64,000 bases of DNA from Arcicella sp034519515 (GTDB lineage: Bacteria; Bacteroidota; Bacteroidia; Cytophagales; Spirosomataceae): the NCBI GenBank assembly GCA_034519515.1, contig JAXHOK010000041.1, positions 37,938-101,937 of the forward strand, read 5' to 3'. The notes below the pieces were generated by a model. That model ran no database searches. It had not been told where the DNA came from and was given only the letters and a program-made list of their open reading frames with translations. Positions 18,473 through 26,933 of this stretch are shown piece by piece (position 1 is the first letter of the stretch; each line of letters opens with the position of its first letter). The position numbers and the translations under genes were made by a program.

Positions 18473-19264
18473 TCAGTAAAAACTTTTCCGCTCTTTTCCC
18501 CAAATTTTTATTAAAATAAAAGCAAAAACCATACCGCCAATATGGGCAAAATGGGCTACGTTGTCGCCTGGCATTTTGTTTAATCCTGCATAAATTTCGT
18601 AAGCAGCGTAAAAAGTTACAAAATATTTAGCTTTAATTGGAAAAGGAAAAAACAACAGCATTAGTTCGGTATTTGGAAATAATAATCCAAAACCTGCCAT
18701 AATACCAAAAACCGCCCCTGAAGCCCCAATCATGGGTGTATTTAGAACAGCTTTCATGCTTTCCTCTACCACAAATACAGATTCTTTCAAGGAAATATTG
18801 TTCGCATTCTCCACTGAGTTAAAAACCGATGATGGTATTCCTTCTGAATAAAACTGTTTGATTAAGTTTTGAAACTGGCTCAAATCTGGATTCTGAATAT
18901 AGGTTTCTGTTGCCACCTGTAAGGCGTGAAAATCATAATATTTCAACCCCATATACAACAAACCTGCCCCTATTCCCGTAACAAAATAAAATATCAAAAA
19001 TCTTTTATCACCCCAAAACATTTCTAGAATGGGTCCCAAGAAAAATAGCCCAAACATATTCCCCAAAATATGACTAAAATCAGCGTGGACAAACATATAC
19101 GTTACCAACTGAATCGGATTAAATTGTTCGGAGGTAAAATAATGTAGTCCAAACAACGACACAATCATGCGGTCGTATTGTGGATTGATAGCTTGTACGA
19201 CAAATACGGCAATGTTGATAAAAATAATTGCCCTTATCATGGGCGTAATGGTGGGTGTTCTCAT
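18473..19264 (-). CDS. Rhomboid-family intramembrane serine protease (second of two)
   Basis: The 263 residues include WxxR-region membrane helices, THM-type loop FVHADFSHILGNMFGLFFLG, the catalytic GASGAVFGIMAGFG (near 170) and HIGGMVFAF (near 245). It is shorter than its neighbour and lacks the soluble tail, but has a 50-residue insert between helices (about 105-155). The start lies 3 bases after the cysS stop, so cysS, this gene and probably the next rhomboid are read as one unit. Confidence 0.9.
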   Translation of the reverse strand: MRTPTITPMIRAIIFINIAVFVVQAINPQYDRMIVSLFGLHYFTSEQFNPIQLVTYMFVHADFSHILGNMFGLFFLGPILEMFWGDKRFLIFYFVTGIGAGLLYMGLKYYDFHALQVATETYIQNPDLSQFQNLIKQFYSEGIPSSVFNSVENANNISLKESVFVVEESMKAVLNTPMIGASGAVFGIMAGFGLLFPNTELMLLFFPFPIKAKYFVTFYAAYEIYAGLNKMPGDNVAHFAHIGGMVFAFILIKIWGKERKSFY

Positions 19265-19267
19265 TTT

Positions 19268-20758
19268 TTATTCCTCATAAGCCCAATCAATTCGGGTCTT
19301 CATATCTTTGATTACTAAGCCGTTAGCTTTGAAATACGTTCTAATTTCGTCAATTTTATCGTACTGTTTTGCTTCTTTGTGTTCTTTATACAAATTCAAC
19401 ATTCCCGTGGCGAAGGCATCAATTGAAGTACTTTGCTCTTCGATGATTCCTAAGACGTCTTCTATTATCAAGACAAATTTTTCTTTCAAAAGGTTGAAGT
19501 TTTCTTCGCCAATTTGTGAAAATTTTACTTGCCCCATGTATAATTGATTGATTTTCTTAACTAATGTGAACAAACCTGCAATAGTTACGGCAGTGTTCAA
19601 ATCATCGTTCAGACCATCATAACAGCCTTGAATTCCTTTCTGAATTTCAGCAATATGTTCTTCACTGATTCCTTCAGATTCGTCAGCAACGTATTGCAAA
19701 TTCTTCACGATTCTTAATCCATTAATCAAGCGTTTGTAGCCTTTTTGAGCCGCTTTGAGGGCATCATTCGAAAAATCAAGCGTACTTCTGTATTGTGATT
19801 GCAACATAAAAAACCGTACCGTCATGGGACTATACGCCTGTTCCAACAATGGGTGCGTTCCTGCTACCAGTTCGGCAGGCAAGAAAGAATTGCCCAACGA
19901 TTTAGACATTTTTTGCCCGTTCACCGTCAGCATATTCGAGTGCATCCAGTAACGTACTGGCTCACGATTATTGGCTCCTTTGGCTTGGGCAATTTCACAT
20001 TCGTGATGCGGGAATTTCAAGTCCATTCCGCCTCCGTGAATATCGAAACTATCGCCTAAATATTTGGTACTCATACAAGTACATTCCAAATGCCAACCTG
20101 GGAAGCCCTCGCCCCAAGGTGAATTCCAACGCATGATGTGTTCGGGAGAGGCGTTTTTCCAAAGGGCAAAATCGAGTGGACTGCGTTTTTCGCCAACGCC
20201 ATCCAAATCTCGGGTTTCGGTTAATAAATCGTCCAAAATTCTGCCCGAGAGTTTACCGTATTCGCCACCTTGCTCGTTGTATTTGGCAATATCAAAATAA
20301 ACCGAACCGTTTGATTCATAGGCTAATCCTTTCTGAATGAGCAAATTAGTGGTTTCAATTTGCTCCACAATATGCCCCGTTGCCGAAGGTTCAATGCTGG
20401 GTGGCAAGAAATTAAATTGTTCCAAAACCTTATGAAAATCGTTGGTGTAGCGTTGGACGATTTCCATGGGTTCAAGTTTTTCTAACTTCGCCATTTTCCC
20501 GATTTTGTCTTCGCCTTCATCGCCATCGCCCACCAAATGCCCTACGTCCGTAATATTACGAACATAACGAACCTTGTAACCAATGTGCGAAAGGTAACGA
20601 TACAGCACATCAAAAGTCATAAACGTGCGGACATTGCCCAAGTGGACATAGTTGTAAACGGTTGGTCCGCAAACGTACATTCCCACGTGTGGGGCGTTCA
20701 GAGGGGTAAATAATTCTTTTTCTCGGCTGAGGGTATTATATATTTTTAATGGTTGCAT
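19268..20758 (-). CDS. cysS: Cysteinyl-tRNA synthetase
   Basis: This class I synthetase charges tRNA-Cys. It has 496 residues. The HIGH-type motif is VHLGNVRTF near residue 39 and the KMSKS motif GQKMSKSLGN near 284. The zinc ligands are visible: Cys in MYVCGPTVYN, Cys in HLECTCMS and the His/Glu of FPHHECE. The helical C-terminal anticodon region follows. It lies directly upstream of a rhomboid gene (3-base gap). Confidence 0.97.
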   Translation of the reverse strand: MQPLKIYNTLSREKELFTPLNAPHVGMYVCGPTVYNYVHLGNVRTFMTFDVLYRYLSHIGYKVRYVRNITDVGHLVGDGDEGEDKIGKMAKLEKLEPMEIVQRYTNDFHKVLEQFNFLPPSIEPSATGHIVEQIETTNLLIQKGLAYESNGSVYFDIAKYNEQGGEYGKLSGRILDDLLTETRDLDGVGEKRSPLDFALWKNASPEHIMRWNSPWGEGFPGWHLECTCMSTKYLGDSFDIHGGGMDLKFPHHECEIAQAKGANNREPVRYWMHSNMLTVNGQKMSKSLGNSFLPAELVAGTHPLLEQAYSPMTVRFFMLQSQYRSTLDFSNDALKAAQKGYKRLINGLRIVKNLQYVADESEGISEEHIAEIQKGIQGCYDGLNDDLNTAVTIAGLFTLVKKINQLYMGQVKFSQIGEENFNLLKEKFVLIIEDVLGIIEEQSTSIDAFATGMLNLYKEHKEAKQYDKIDEIRTYFKANGLVIKDMKTRIDWAYEE

Positions 20759-20907
20759 TCGGGATAAATTGTTGAGATTGAAATTGTTGATTTATTACAA
20801 AGTATTGATATTTAATATTTTACAATAATTACTTTGATATATTTCTTTTATAAAATTGATAAATTCTTCCGTCAAAAGTTTATAATTTTTGCATTTGTTT
20901 ATGATTT

Positions 20908-21010
20908 TGTCATTGGGAGTGCAACGAAGCAATCTGTGTGATTGATGCAATTGTATTTGAAAATCTTTTCTCGTAAGAGGACAGGTTGCTTCGTTGCACT
21001 CGCAATGACA
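20908..21010. repeat. Palindromic element with TGTCATTG...CAATGACA ends
   Basis: TGTCATTGGGAGTGCAACGA at 20908 pairs with TCGTTGCACTCGCAATGACA ending at 21010; the arms are about 26 bases with one or two mismatches around a 50-base centre. It sits in the 298-base gap between the nucleotidyltransferase gene and cysS. The rest of that gap is AT-rich and I see nothing else there. Confidence 0.75.
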
Positions 21011-21056
21011 AATTGCCGAAAATATCAGTGGCTAAATCAACACTATTTTAATATCC

Positions 21057-21390
21057 TCATTCATAGATTTTTATTCCTTCTTTTCTTACAAATCTATACA
21101 AAACCTTGGTAGCGGTTTCAAATTTTATCAAAGATGTTGCAAACCTTGAAATCCATACATCGTTTTTCAAGGTTAATTCATTTAAAAGTTTGTATGTGTA
21201 GGTAATTTCCTTTGCTGCTTTTACTTGTTCATCTTTCAAAATAACCATAAAATCAATATCAGATTCCTCATTAAAATCCCCACGGGCATACGAGCCGTAA
21301 AGAATTATCTTCGCTAAACGGTCGCCATAATGTTTTTTCATGGTTTCCGTAAAATCTTTTATGATTTATGACAAGTTCTTTATTGACCAT
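21057..21390 (-). CDS. MNT-type nucleotidyltransferase, N-terminus probably frameshifted
   Basis: From ATG 21341 the frame gives 94 residues with the polymerase-beta motif GSYARGDFNEESDIDFMV (GSX10DXD), a minimal nucleotidyltransferase. Family members usually have about 15 more residues before it. Those are visible upstream in another frame, starting at ATG 21390 (MVNKELVI), followed after one extra base near 21360-21365 by IIKDFTET and then MKKHYGDR. I therefore think the gene is 21057-21390 with one indel. Such proteins are often antitoxins paired with HEPN partners, but no HEPN gene adjoins here. Confidence 0.6.
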
Positions 21391-21509
21391 CTTTATAGTT
21401 TTTTATTTTTTTGTAAAATTACTAAATTATGATGGATTGGGAAGGTTTTGGATTCAAATGATAAATGAATAACCTTAAAAATATAAATTCATTGATACAA
21501 ATATACGTT

Positions 21510-21544
21510 AGTTACTTGGTTACTAACTAAGTAACCAAGTAACT
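21510..21544. promoter_or_regulatory. 14-bp perfect palindrome before the GNAT gene
   Basis: AGTTACTTGGTTAC (21510-21523) and GTAACCAAGTAACT (21531-21544) flank a 7-base centre. It ends 52 bases before the ATG at 21596 and just upstream of a TATCTTTA box (21563-21570) resembling the Bacteroidota -7 element TAnnTTTG. It could be an operator. It could equally be one of the heptad-type TAACTAAG repeats common in this genome. Confidence 0.4.
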
Positions 21545-21595
21545 AAGTAGCTCAAAATCCCCTATCTTTACCAAAAAAATAAATCCAAAACCACC

Positions 21596-22771
21596 ATGAC
21601 CATCATCGAAGTTGCTGACGATGCAACCCTTCAAAAAGAGTTCCTTTTGCTGCCCGTAAAATTATACGCCGAAGACGATAATTGGATTCGCCCACTTGAC
21701 CAAGATATTGAAAATACTTTTGACCCCAAGAAAAATAAATACTTCAAACACGGTGAGGCTATCCGCTGGATCTTGCAAGATTCCATTGGAAAAACCATCG
21801 GGCGAGTGGCGGCTTTTATCAATCACGAAACCGCCACCAAAGAAGACCAACCCACGGGCGGAATGGGCTTTTTCGAGTGCATCGAGGACGAAAAAGCGGC
21901 TTTTTTGTTATTTGAAACTTGTAAAAATTGGCTAATTTCAAAAGGTATAGAGGCAATGGATGGTCCCATCAATTTTGGCGAACGAGATTCCTTTTGGGGG
22001 CTGATGATTAAGGGCTGGCAATACGAACCAACCTACAAAATGCCGTGGACGAAGCCTTATTATATCCCGTTTTTTGAAAATTATGGCTTCAAAGATTATT
22101 TCCAACAATACGTTTATGTTACGCCCATCAAGGCTGCAACCGTAGCTCAAAGTGTGGAAGACAAAGCCCAGCGGATTTATAACAATCCAGAGTATTCTTT
22201 TCGGAAGATTGAGAAAGCAAAATTAGCCAAATACGGCGAGGATTTCAGAACGATTTTTAATGAAGGTTGGGCAAAATTTCCTGGTGTAAAAGAAATGACC
22301 GAAGACCAAGCCCAAAGTTTGGTAAAAACCATGAAACCCATTATTGATGAGCAATTAACCTGGTTTGCCTACGCTGGCGAACGTCCAGTGGCGTTCTTTA
22401 TCGTGATTCCAGATTTGAACCAGATTGTGAAATACATGGATGGTAAATTTGGCACTTGGCAGAAGTTAAAATTCGCTCTTTTATTGATGCGGGGCGTAAT
22501 TACCCGTACTTGTGGGGTGATTTTTGGGGTGATTCCCGACTATCAGGGTAAGGGCGTTGAGTCGGCAATTGCTTTGCGTTTTCGGCAGGCGGGGCGTGAT
22601 AATCCACATTATCAGTACGAAACCATTGATATGAATTGGGTGGGTGATTTTAATCCAAAAATGAACCGTTTTGTCTCGCAATTAGGCACAACTCGTGATA
22701 AAGAATATGTTACTTACCGTTATCTTTTTGATAGAACGAAGGAATTTAAACGTTGTCCGAGGGTGGGGTGA
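21596..22771 (+). CDS. GNAT-like conserved protein
   Basis: The protein has 391 residues, is soluble and has no signal peptide. The N-terminal half resembles a degenerate acetyltransferase fold (RWILQDSIGKTIGRVAAFIN). The C-terminal half has a GNAT-like motif A (GVIFGVIPDYQGKGVESAI), where QGKGVE stands in place of the usual Q/RxxGxG/A. I recall close relatives in Bacteroidota annotated only as hypothetical or N-acetyltransferase. The acceptor is unknown. It ends back to back with the CWC gene, with no base between the two stop codons. Confidence 0.7.
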   Translation: MTIIEVADDATLQKEFLLLPVKLYAEDDNWIRPLDQDIENTFDPKKNKYFKHGEAIRWILQDSIGKTIGRVAAFINHETATKEDQPTGGMGFFECIEDEKAAFLLFETCKNWLISKGIEAMDGPINFGERDSFWGLMIKGWQYEPTYKMPWTKPYYIPFFENYGFKDYFQQYVYVTPIKAATVAQSVEDKAQRIYNNPEYSFRKIEKAKLAKYGEDFRTIFNEGWAKFPGVKEMTEDQAQSLVKTMKPIIDEQLTWFAYAGERPVAFFIVIPDLNQIVKYMDGKFGTWQKLKFALLLMRGVITRTCGVIFGVIPDYQGKGVESAIALRFRQAGRDNPHYQYETIDMNWVGDFNPKMNRFVSQLGTTRDKEYVTYRYLFDRTKEFKRCPRVG

Positions 22772-22993
22772 TTAGTTTACAGGTCGAAGCCTGTGGTACT
22801 CGTTTTGCAGTTCCAACAGACATTTATTACACAAACAACCACCGTCATAATCCCATTGGGTGATGTCGGCAATGTATTCAGTTTCAGCTTTGGTTAAAAC
22901 CAATTTCATACAGTCGCATTGCAAAATGGTGTTTGCCTTGCAAGTAAAAATATCGCCACATCTTGGGCAACTGTCGGCTACGTGTTTTTCCAT
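22772..22993 (-). CDS. Cysteine-rich CWC-family protein
   Basis: This 73-residue protein has eight cysteines in pairs: CPRC near residue 9, CKA and CDC near 18-28, and the C-terminal GGCLCNKC. That pattern fits the small CWC family (PF14375, recalled), presumably a zinc-binding domain. Function is unknown. It follows the PP-loop ATPase gene by 11 bases on the same strand, so it is probably the last gene of the B12-linked set. Confidence 0.8.
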   Translation of the reverse strand: MEKHVADSCPRCGDIFTCKANTILQCDCMKLVLTKAETEYIADITQWDYDGGCLCNKCLLELQNEYHRLRPVN

Positions 22994-23004
22994 GGTTTTA
23001 AATT

Positions 23005-23709
23005 TTAACTCACAGGTATTAAATCAGTAAAAAAGTAGGTAGAAGTCAAATCATCACCGTCTGAATTTTTGAAATGATAGGTTTTATCAACGGTTTCTCC
23101 GAGTTCAAAATTGATAGGACTTTTGAAATAAGGCGTTTCAAAAACGAAGGTATGAAACTCGCCATTTTCACCGCAAGGGTCAACGCCTGGGGGTAAGTCT
23201 TTCACAAAATCACGGTCGAGCATCCGTCCACAAAATGATTTATCAAGTACGTTTCCGTTTATGGCAACCACGATTGTTTTGAAACTTAAATCCCAAAATT
23301 CATCTAATAATTCCAATGAAGGACGTTTCCAGATTGGGAATACGCCTTTGATACCAATTTGAGCCAATCGTTCTTCTCGATGTTGGCGTAAATCTTCTAA
23401 GAAAATATCCCCAAAAATGGAATATTCAATGCCCGAATCCACCAAGGGCTGCATGGTTTCTGCCATTTTTGCTTGGTATTCTTCCATCGAAACAGTTTCT
23501 GCTAAACGTAATTTTACTAAATCAATACCGATTTTTTCCGCTTGTTGGTCGAGTAATTCCTCCCGAACGCCGTGCATCGAAACCCGCTTGAAAGAATCAT
23601 TCAAGGAAGTCAAAAGGTGTTCGACTTGATACTCTTTGTTTTGTAAAATATGGTAAAGCGAAAGGGCAGAATCTTTTCCACCCGACCAATTCATTAAGGC
23701 TCTTTTCAT
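23005..23709 (-). CDS. Dph6-like PP-loop ATP pyrophosphatase
   Basis: The 234 residues start with the PP-loop MNWSGGKDSALSLYHI. They continue with VSMHGVREELL, IFGDIFLEDLRQHREE and the conserved end block LPPGVDPCGENGEFHTFVF, the signature of the diphthine-ammonia ligase (Dph6)/DUF71 family. Bacteria do not make diphthamide, so the substrate must be different. The gene's place in the B12 cluster, just after cobU, suggests a link to cobalamin salvage, but that is inference from context. Confidence 0.85.
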   Translation of the reverse strand: MKRALMNWSGGKDSALSLYHILQNKEYQVEHLLTSLNDSFKRVSMHGVREELLDQQAEKIGIDLVKLRLAETVSMEEYQAKMAETMQPLVDSGIEYSIFGDIFLEDLRQHREERLAQIGIKGVFPIWKRPSLELLDEFWDLSFKTIVVAINGNVLDKSFCGRMLDRDFVKDLPPGVDPCGENGEFHTFVFETPYFKSPINFELGETVDKTYHFKNSDGDDLTSTYFFTDLIPVS

Positions 23710-23712
23710 TCT

Positions 23713-23815
23713 CGATGTTCGTTTTTCGATGTTTCATGTTCGTTTTTGATGTTTGGGCTTCTTCCGAAATTCGGACATCGAGCATCGAATAACCAACATC
23801 GAAAACAAACATCTA
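23713..23815. repeat. TCGATGTTCG-type palindromic repeat, copy 1
   Basis: TCTCGATGTTCGTTTTTCGATG near 23713 faces CGGACATCGAGCATCGAA and CATCGAAAACAAACATC at 23770-23815. The same repeat fills the gaps at 26200-26333 and 36566-36668. It fills the whole gap between the PP-loop gene and cobU and touches the cobU 3' end. Confidence 0.65.
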
Positions 23816-24316
23816 TTTCACCGATAAAGCAATTCCACTAACCATTAAAGTTACTTTCTCTGATTTTTGGGCTAAATATTGGTTTACCCAACCTTGCAAA
23901 TCCGTAAATTTTCTTCCCATAGCGGTTTCAGCGTGTACTCCCATGCCCAATTCGTTGGTGATGAAGATAAAATTTCCCGTTTTTTGAGCCAATAAATCAA
24001 GTTCAATCTTGGCTTTGTCCAAACAAATATCAATATCATATTTTTCTTCAATAAAGAAATTTGTTAGCCAAAGCGTTGCACAATCAATCACAACGGTTTG
24101 ATTATCAAGGGGCAAACTGCCGATAAACTTTTGTTCTTCAATGGTTGTCCAACGTTCATCACGGTCTGATTGATGCCGTTTGATTCTTCCCTGAAAATCG
24201 CTATCCCATTGTTGGGCGGTGGCTACATATATCGGACTTTGCGAAAATGTTAGGGCTGTGTTTTGGGCAAAACGACTTTTCCCACTTCTTGCCCCACCCG
24301 TTATCATCCAAATCAT
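23813..24316 (-). CDS. cobU: Adenosylcobinamide kinase / guanylyltransferase
   Basis: CobU phosphorylates adenosylcobinamide and then attaches GMP, activating it for nucleotide-loop assembly. The protein has 167 residues: P-loop ITGGARSGKSRFA at the N-terminus, the guanylylated His in RIKRHQSDRDERW near residue 45, and the late block NELGMGVHAETAMGRKFTDLQGWVNQ. Its start overlaps the upstream THI5-like gene by 4 bases, which makes co-translation likely. No cobS, cobT or cobC is present in the window. Confidence 0.93.
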   Translation of the reverse strand: MIWMITGGARSGKSRFAQNTALTFSQSPIYVATAQQWDSDFQGRIKRHQSDRDERWTTIEEQKFIGSLPLDNQTVVIDCATLWLTNFFIEEKYDIDICLDKAKIELDLLAQKTGNFIFITNELGMGVHAETAMGRKFTDLQGWVNQYLAQKSEKVTLMVSGIALSVK

Positions 24317-25233
24317 GGGTTTGTTTGGTTCGATAAATTAATAAAAATATCATTCGCTGATAATCGTTTTTCTAAAATACCGTTTTCAAAAAGCCAGTCG
24401 ATAAATATTTGAAATACCGAGGCTTCCATCTTGCCAATATTATTTTCATTCCCATAAAACTCATTCAAATACACTTGACTTTTCAAGACATTAATTTTAT
24501 CCAAATCTCGTTTGGGAACGTATTTTGAGAGGATTTCAACGGCTCTTTCTGGATTATTTTGGGCGAATAAATAGCCTTTTTTAGTAGCAGTAACAAAGTT
24601 TTTGAAGGCTTCACTTTTCGTTTCAATATCCGATGATTTAGCAATAATTAACGGTGAATATCCGTAGGGAATCCCGTAATCTTTCAGGCTAAATTCGTTC
24701 AGTTCAACGCCCTGTGTTTGGGCTTCGATGCCTTCCCAAGCCTTAAAAATCCAAGAGGCATCACTTTTTTGGGCTAAAATGGTTTCCCAGATACCTAACT
24801 TTTCGGGATATTCAATGATAATTTCGCCCTTTCCGCCATCATTGACAATCATTTGCTGTACAATTTTATCTTCGTAACGGGCTTTGAATGAAGCATATAC
24901 CTTTGAATCTAACTCTTTTGGGCGATTGATTCCGCTGGATTTCAACGTAACAATAGCACTTGTATCTTCCTGCAAAATGGTATAAACTCCTTTCACTTCC
25001 ACGCTATTTTCTTTGAGCAAAAGACTGAATAAACTTTCGGTTGGCACGATGGCAAAATCTACCTGCCCAAGTTCTAATTTTTTGGCGGGCGTTACGGAAT
25101 AATTATCGTTTGCGGGTGAAATAATGGAAAGGTCAATATTTTGCTCTTGGTAAAAGCCCATTTCCGATGCGACAAACAAACCTGTGTGGTTGGTATTTGG
25201 AGTCCAATCTAAGGCAATTTTTAATTTTTCCAT
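24313..25233 (-). CDS. NMT1/THI5-like protein without signal peptide
   Basis: The 306 residues begin MEKLKIALDWTPNTNHTGLFVA, the start of the mature NMT1/THI5 periplasmic-binding fold, with no signal peptide or lipobox. Later blocks are GQVDFAIVPTESLF and FVTATKKGYLFAQNNPERAVEIL. Relatives are ABC-transporter binding proteins for thiamine precursors, and the yeast enzyme Thi5. The Cys-rich CCCFC motif of yeast Thi5 is not present; the matching stretch reads SWIFKAWEGIE. No ABC permease or ATPase gene is nearby. A cytoplasmic role tied to B12 metabolism is inferred from its place between the BtuF-like gene and cobU. Confidence 0.75.
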   Translation of the reverse strand: MEKLKIALDWTPNTNHTGLFVASEMGFYQEQNIDLSIISPANDNYSVTPAKKLELGQVDFAIVPTESLFSLLLKENSVEVKGVYTILQEDTSAIVTLKSSGINRPKELDSKVYASFKARYEDKIVQQMIVNDGGKGEIIIEYPEKLGIWETILAQKSDASWIFKAWEGIEAQTQGVELNEFSLKDYGIPYGYSPLIIAKSSDIETKSEAFKNFVTATKKGYLFAQNNPERAVEILSKYVPKRDLDKINVLKSQVYLNEFYGNENNIGKMEASVFQIFIDWLFENGILEKRLSANDIFINLSNQTNP

Positions 25234-25255
25234 TTGTTATAAATAGTTTTGAAGG

Positions 25256-26194
25256 TTAAAGCGAGACAAGGGAGTTCTCCAAAACCGCATAAACTTTGTG
25301 TTTTAGAGGTTCTGGAATTTTGAAAAGTGTAGGGTGAAACAAGGCTGCCAATATTTCAATACCATTTACTAAGGTCGAAGCACTGGGTTGGGTAAACAAA
25401 TCATAATCAAGCACATACACCGTTTTATTTTGCACGGCTTGCAGGTTCTCCCAACCATTTTTAGAAGTCAATAAATGTAATTCTTCCAGGCTGCGTTTGG
25501 TTTCAAAACCACACGGAGCTATCACTAAAACTTCGGGGTCATATTTTAAAACTTTTTCCCACTGAGTAACGATACTATCTCCCGACGGATTCCCAAGCAT
25601 ATCAATCCCACCCGCATACGCAATTTGATGCGGAATCCAGTGTCCGCAGTTATAGATGGGTTCAATCCATTCCATGACCATCACTCGCTTCGGCAAAGCC
25701 CGATGTTCTCGGAGTTTATCAATGGCGGTATCAATTCGACTTTGAAGATTGGCCAAATACTGATATGCCGCCTCTTCTCTGCCCAATGCCGAAGCTATGG
25801 TAATGGCAGACTGAAATACATCAGTCAGGCTTTGTGGTGTTATTGTAATGATGAGAGGTATTTTTTCAAGATTATCAATCACCGCTTGCGTGCATTTGGT
25901 GTCAATTTGGCAAACCTCGCAAACGTCTTGCGTAATGACGACATCGGGAGCGATGGCTTGCAATTTGTCTTCTTCAACGTAATATAAACTTTTACCCTGT
26001 GCTTTTGAAGCCGAAAAAATGCGGTCAATTTCTTCACTGGAATAGTCTTTTCCTTCCAGTACGCAACGCACCAAAATTTGTTTTTCAGTTCGTGAATGTT
26101 CCGAACATTCAAAGGTTACCCCGTGTAAAAGGTCTTGCAAACCCATGTCATAAATCATCTGGGTTGCGGCAGGAAGGAAGGAAACAGCTTTCAT
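25256..26194 (-). CDS. BtuF-like cobalamin-binding fold protein without signal peptide
   Basis: The 312 residues start directly with the mature fold (MKAVSFLPAATQMIYDMGL), where a periplasmic BtuF would first have a signal peptide. Family blocks: APDVVITQDVCEVC near 100, VMVMEWIEPIYNCGHWIPHQIAYAGG near 175 and YDPEVLVIAPCGF near 230. Such BtuF-type proteins of the Peripla_BP_2 family near B12 genes are often annotated cobalamin-binding protein. Without a signal or a BtuCD transporter, it is more likely to act in the cytoplasm on corrinoids. It is 22 bases upstream of the THI5-like gene. Confidence 0.8.
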   Translation of the reverse strand: MKAVSFLPAATQMIYDMGLQDLLHGVTFECSEHSRTEKQILVRCVLEGKDYSSEEIDRIFSASKAQGKSLYYVEEDKLQAIAPDVVITQDVCEVCQIDTKCTQAVIDNLEKIPLIITITPQSLTDVFQSAITIASALGREEAAYQYLANLQSRIDTAIDKLREHRALPKRVMVMEWIEPIYNCGHWIPHQIAYAGGIDMLGNPSGDSIVTQWEKVLKYDPEVLVIAPCGFETKRSLEELHLLTSKNGWENLQAVQNKTVYVLDYDLFTQPSASTLVNGIEILAALFHPTLFKIPEPLKHKVYAVLENSLVSL

Positions 26195-26199
26195 ATTTT

Positions 26200-26333
26200 C
26201 GTTATTCGTTTGTCGATGTTTGATGTTCGTTTTCGATGTTTGATTTTGGTTGTTTGATTGTCGATGCTTGTTATTCGTTGTCCAACTTTCGTAGAACGAC
26301 CGAACATCGAAAAACGAGCATCAAACATCGAAA
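26200..26333. repeat. TCGATGTTCG-type palindromic repeat, copy 2
   Basis: Successive TTCGTTTGTCGATGTTTGATGTTCG units at 26205-26250 face CGACCGAACATCGAAAAACGAGC and CATCAAACATCGAAAC at 26298-26333. It separates the BtuF-like gene from the DUF6580 gene within the putative operon. Confidence 0.65.
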
Positions 26334-26915
26334 CTAAGCTAATTTTGGAAAACGTACTTGTAACAGTTCAAATGCTCCGAACATCAATCCACTGTATGCC
26401 AATGTACCCACCAAAAAGTTTTTCATAAACGGAAAACCTTGGGTTAAACACTGCACATAACCAGCCCAATCACGGCTCAATGGCAACATGGTTCTCAAAT
26501 CCGTTCCTCCGCCAATCCAAACCATTGTGTCCGCCAAAACCCAATGAGATACCGAAGCGACAATTGCCGCAAGCACTACATTTTTAACGTTGATTTTTTG
26601 AAGAATCACTTTGCCGAACAGAACAATCAGGGCAAAAATGCCGTAAATCCAGTACCAACCATCATACATTACACCGTATTTTCCCTGAAAAATAACTTTA
26701 TTAATCACCAAATCACTCACCAAAAGCGTAAGAATTGGAAAAGCAAACGCCTTCCAACGGCTACTAAAATACGCTCCACCAAATAAACCCATTGCACCCA
26801 GAGGCGTATATTGAGCAAAAGGCGTTAATTGAGCCGAGTTTGCGATGCGTAACAAAGCGATTGCCAAAATGAAGCAAAGCAACGTTAAAAAGCGGGGATT
26901 TAAGGTCTGTTTCAT
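26334..26915 (-). CDS. DUF6580-family membrane protein, putative B12-linked transporter
   Basis: The 193 residues have about five membrane helices (FLTLLCFILAIALLRIA, FPILTLLVSDLVINK, YGIFALIVLFGKVIL, VVLAAIVASVSHWVLAD, FLVGTLAYSGLMFGAFELL). The pattern GAMGLFGGAYFSSRWKAF matches the DUF6580 family, which I recall near cobalamin genes in Bacteroidota. It may be the inner-membrane step for corrinoid uptake, as no BtuCD is present, but this is inference. It lies 18 bases downstream of the BtuG-like gene. Confidence 0.75.
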   Translation of the reverse strand: MKQTLNPRFLTLLCFILAIALLRIANSAQLTPFAQYTPLGAMGLFGGAYFSSRWKAFAFPILTLLVSDLVINKVIFQGKYGVMYDGWYWIYGIFALIVLFGKVILQKINVKNVVLAAIVASVSHWVLADTMVWIGGGTDLRTMLPLSRDWAGYVQCLTQGFPFMKNFLVGTLAYSGLMFGAFELLQVRFPKLA

Positions 26916-26933
26916 GGTTTTGGGATTAAATGA

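Noticed and set aside
24313..25233. True HMP-phosphate synthase (Thi5)
   Set aside because: The yeast Cys-rich active-site motif is not present and no thiamine genes or TPP riboswitch lie nearby.
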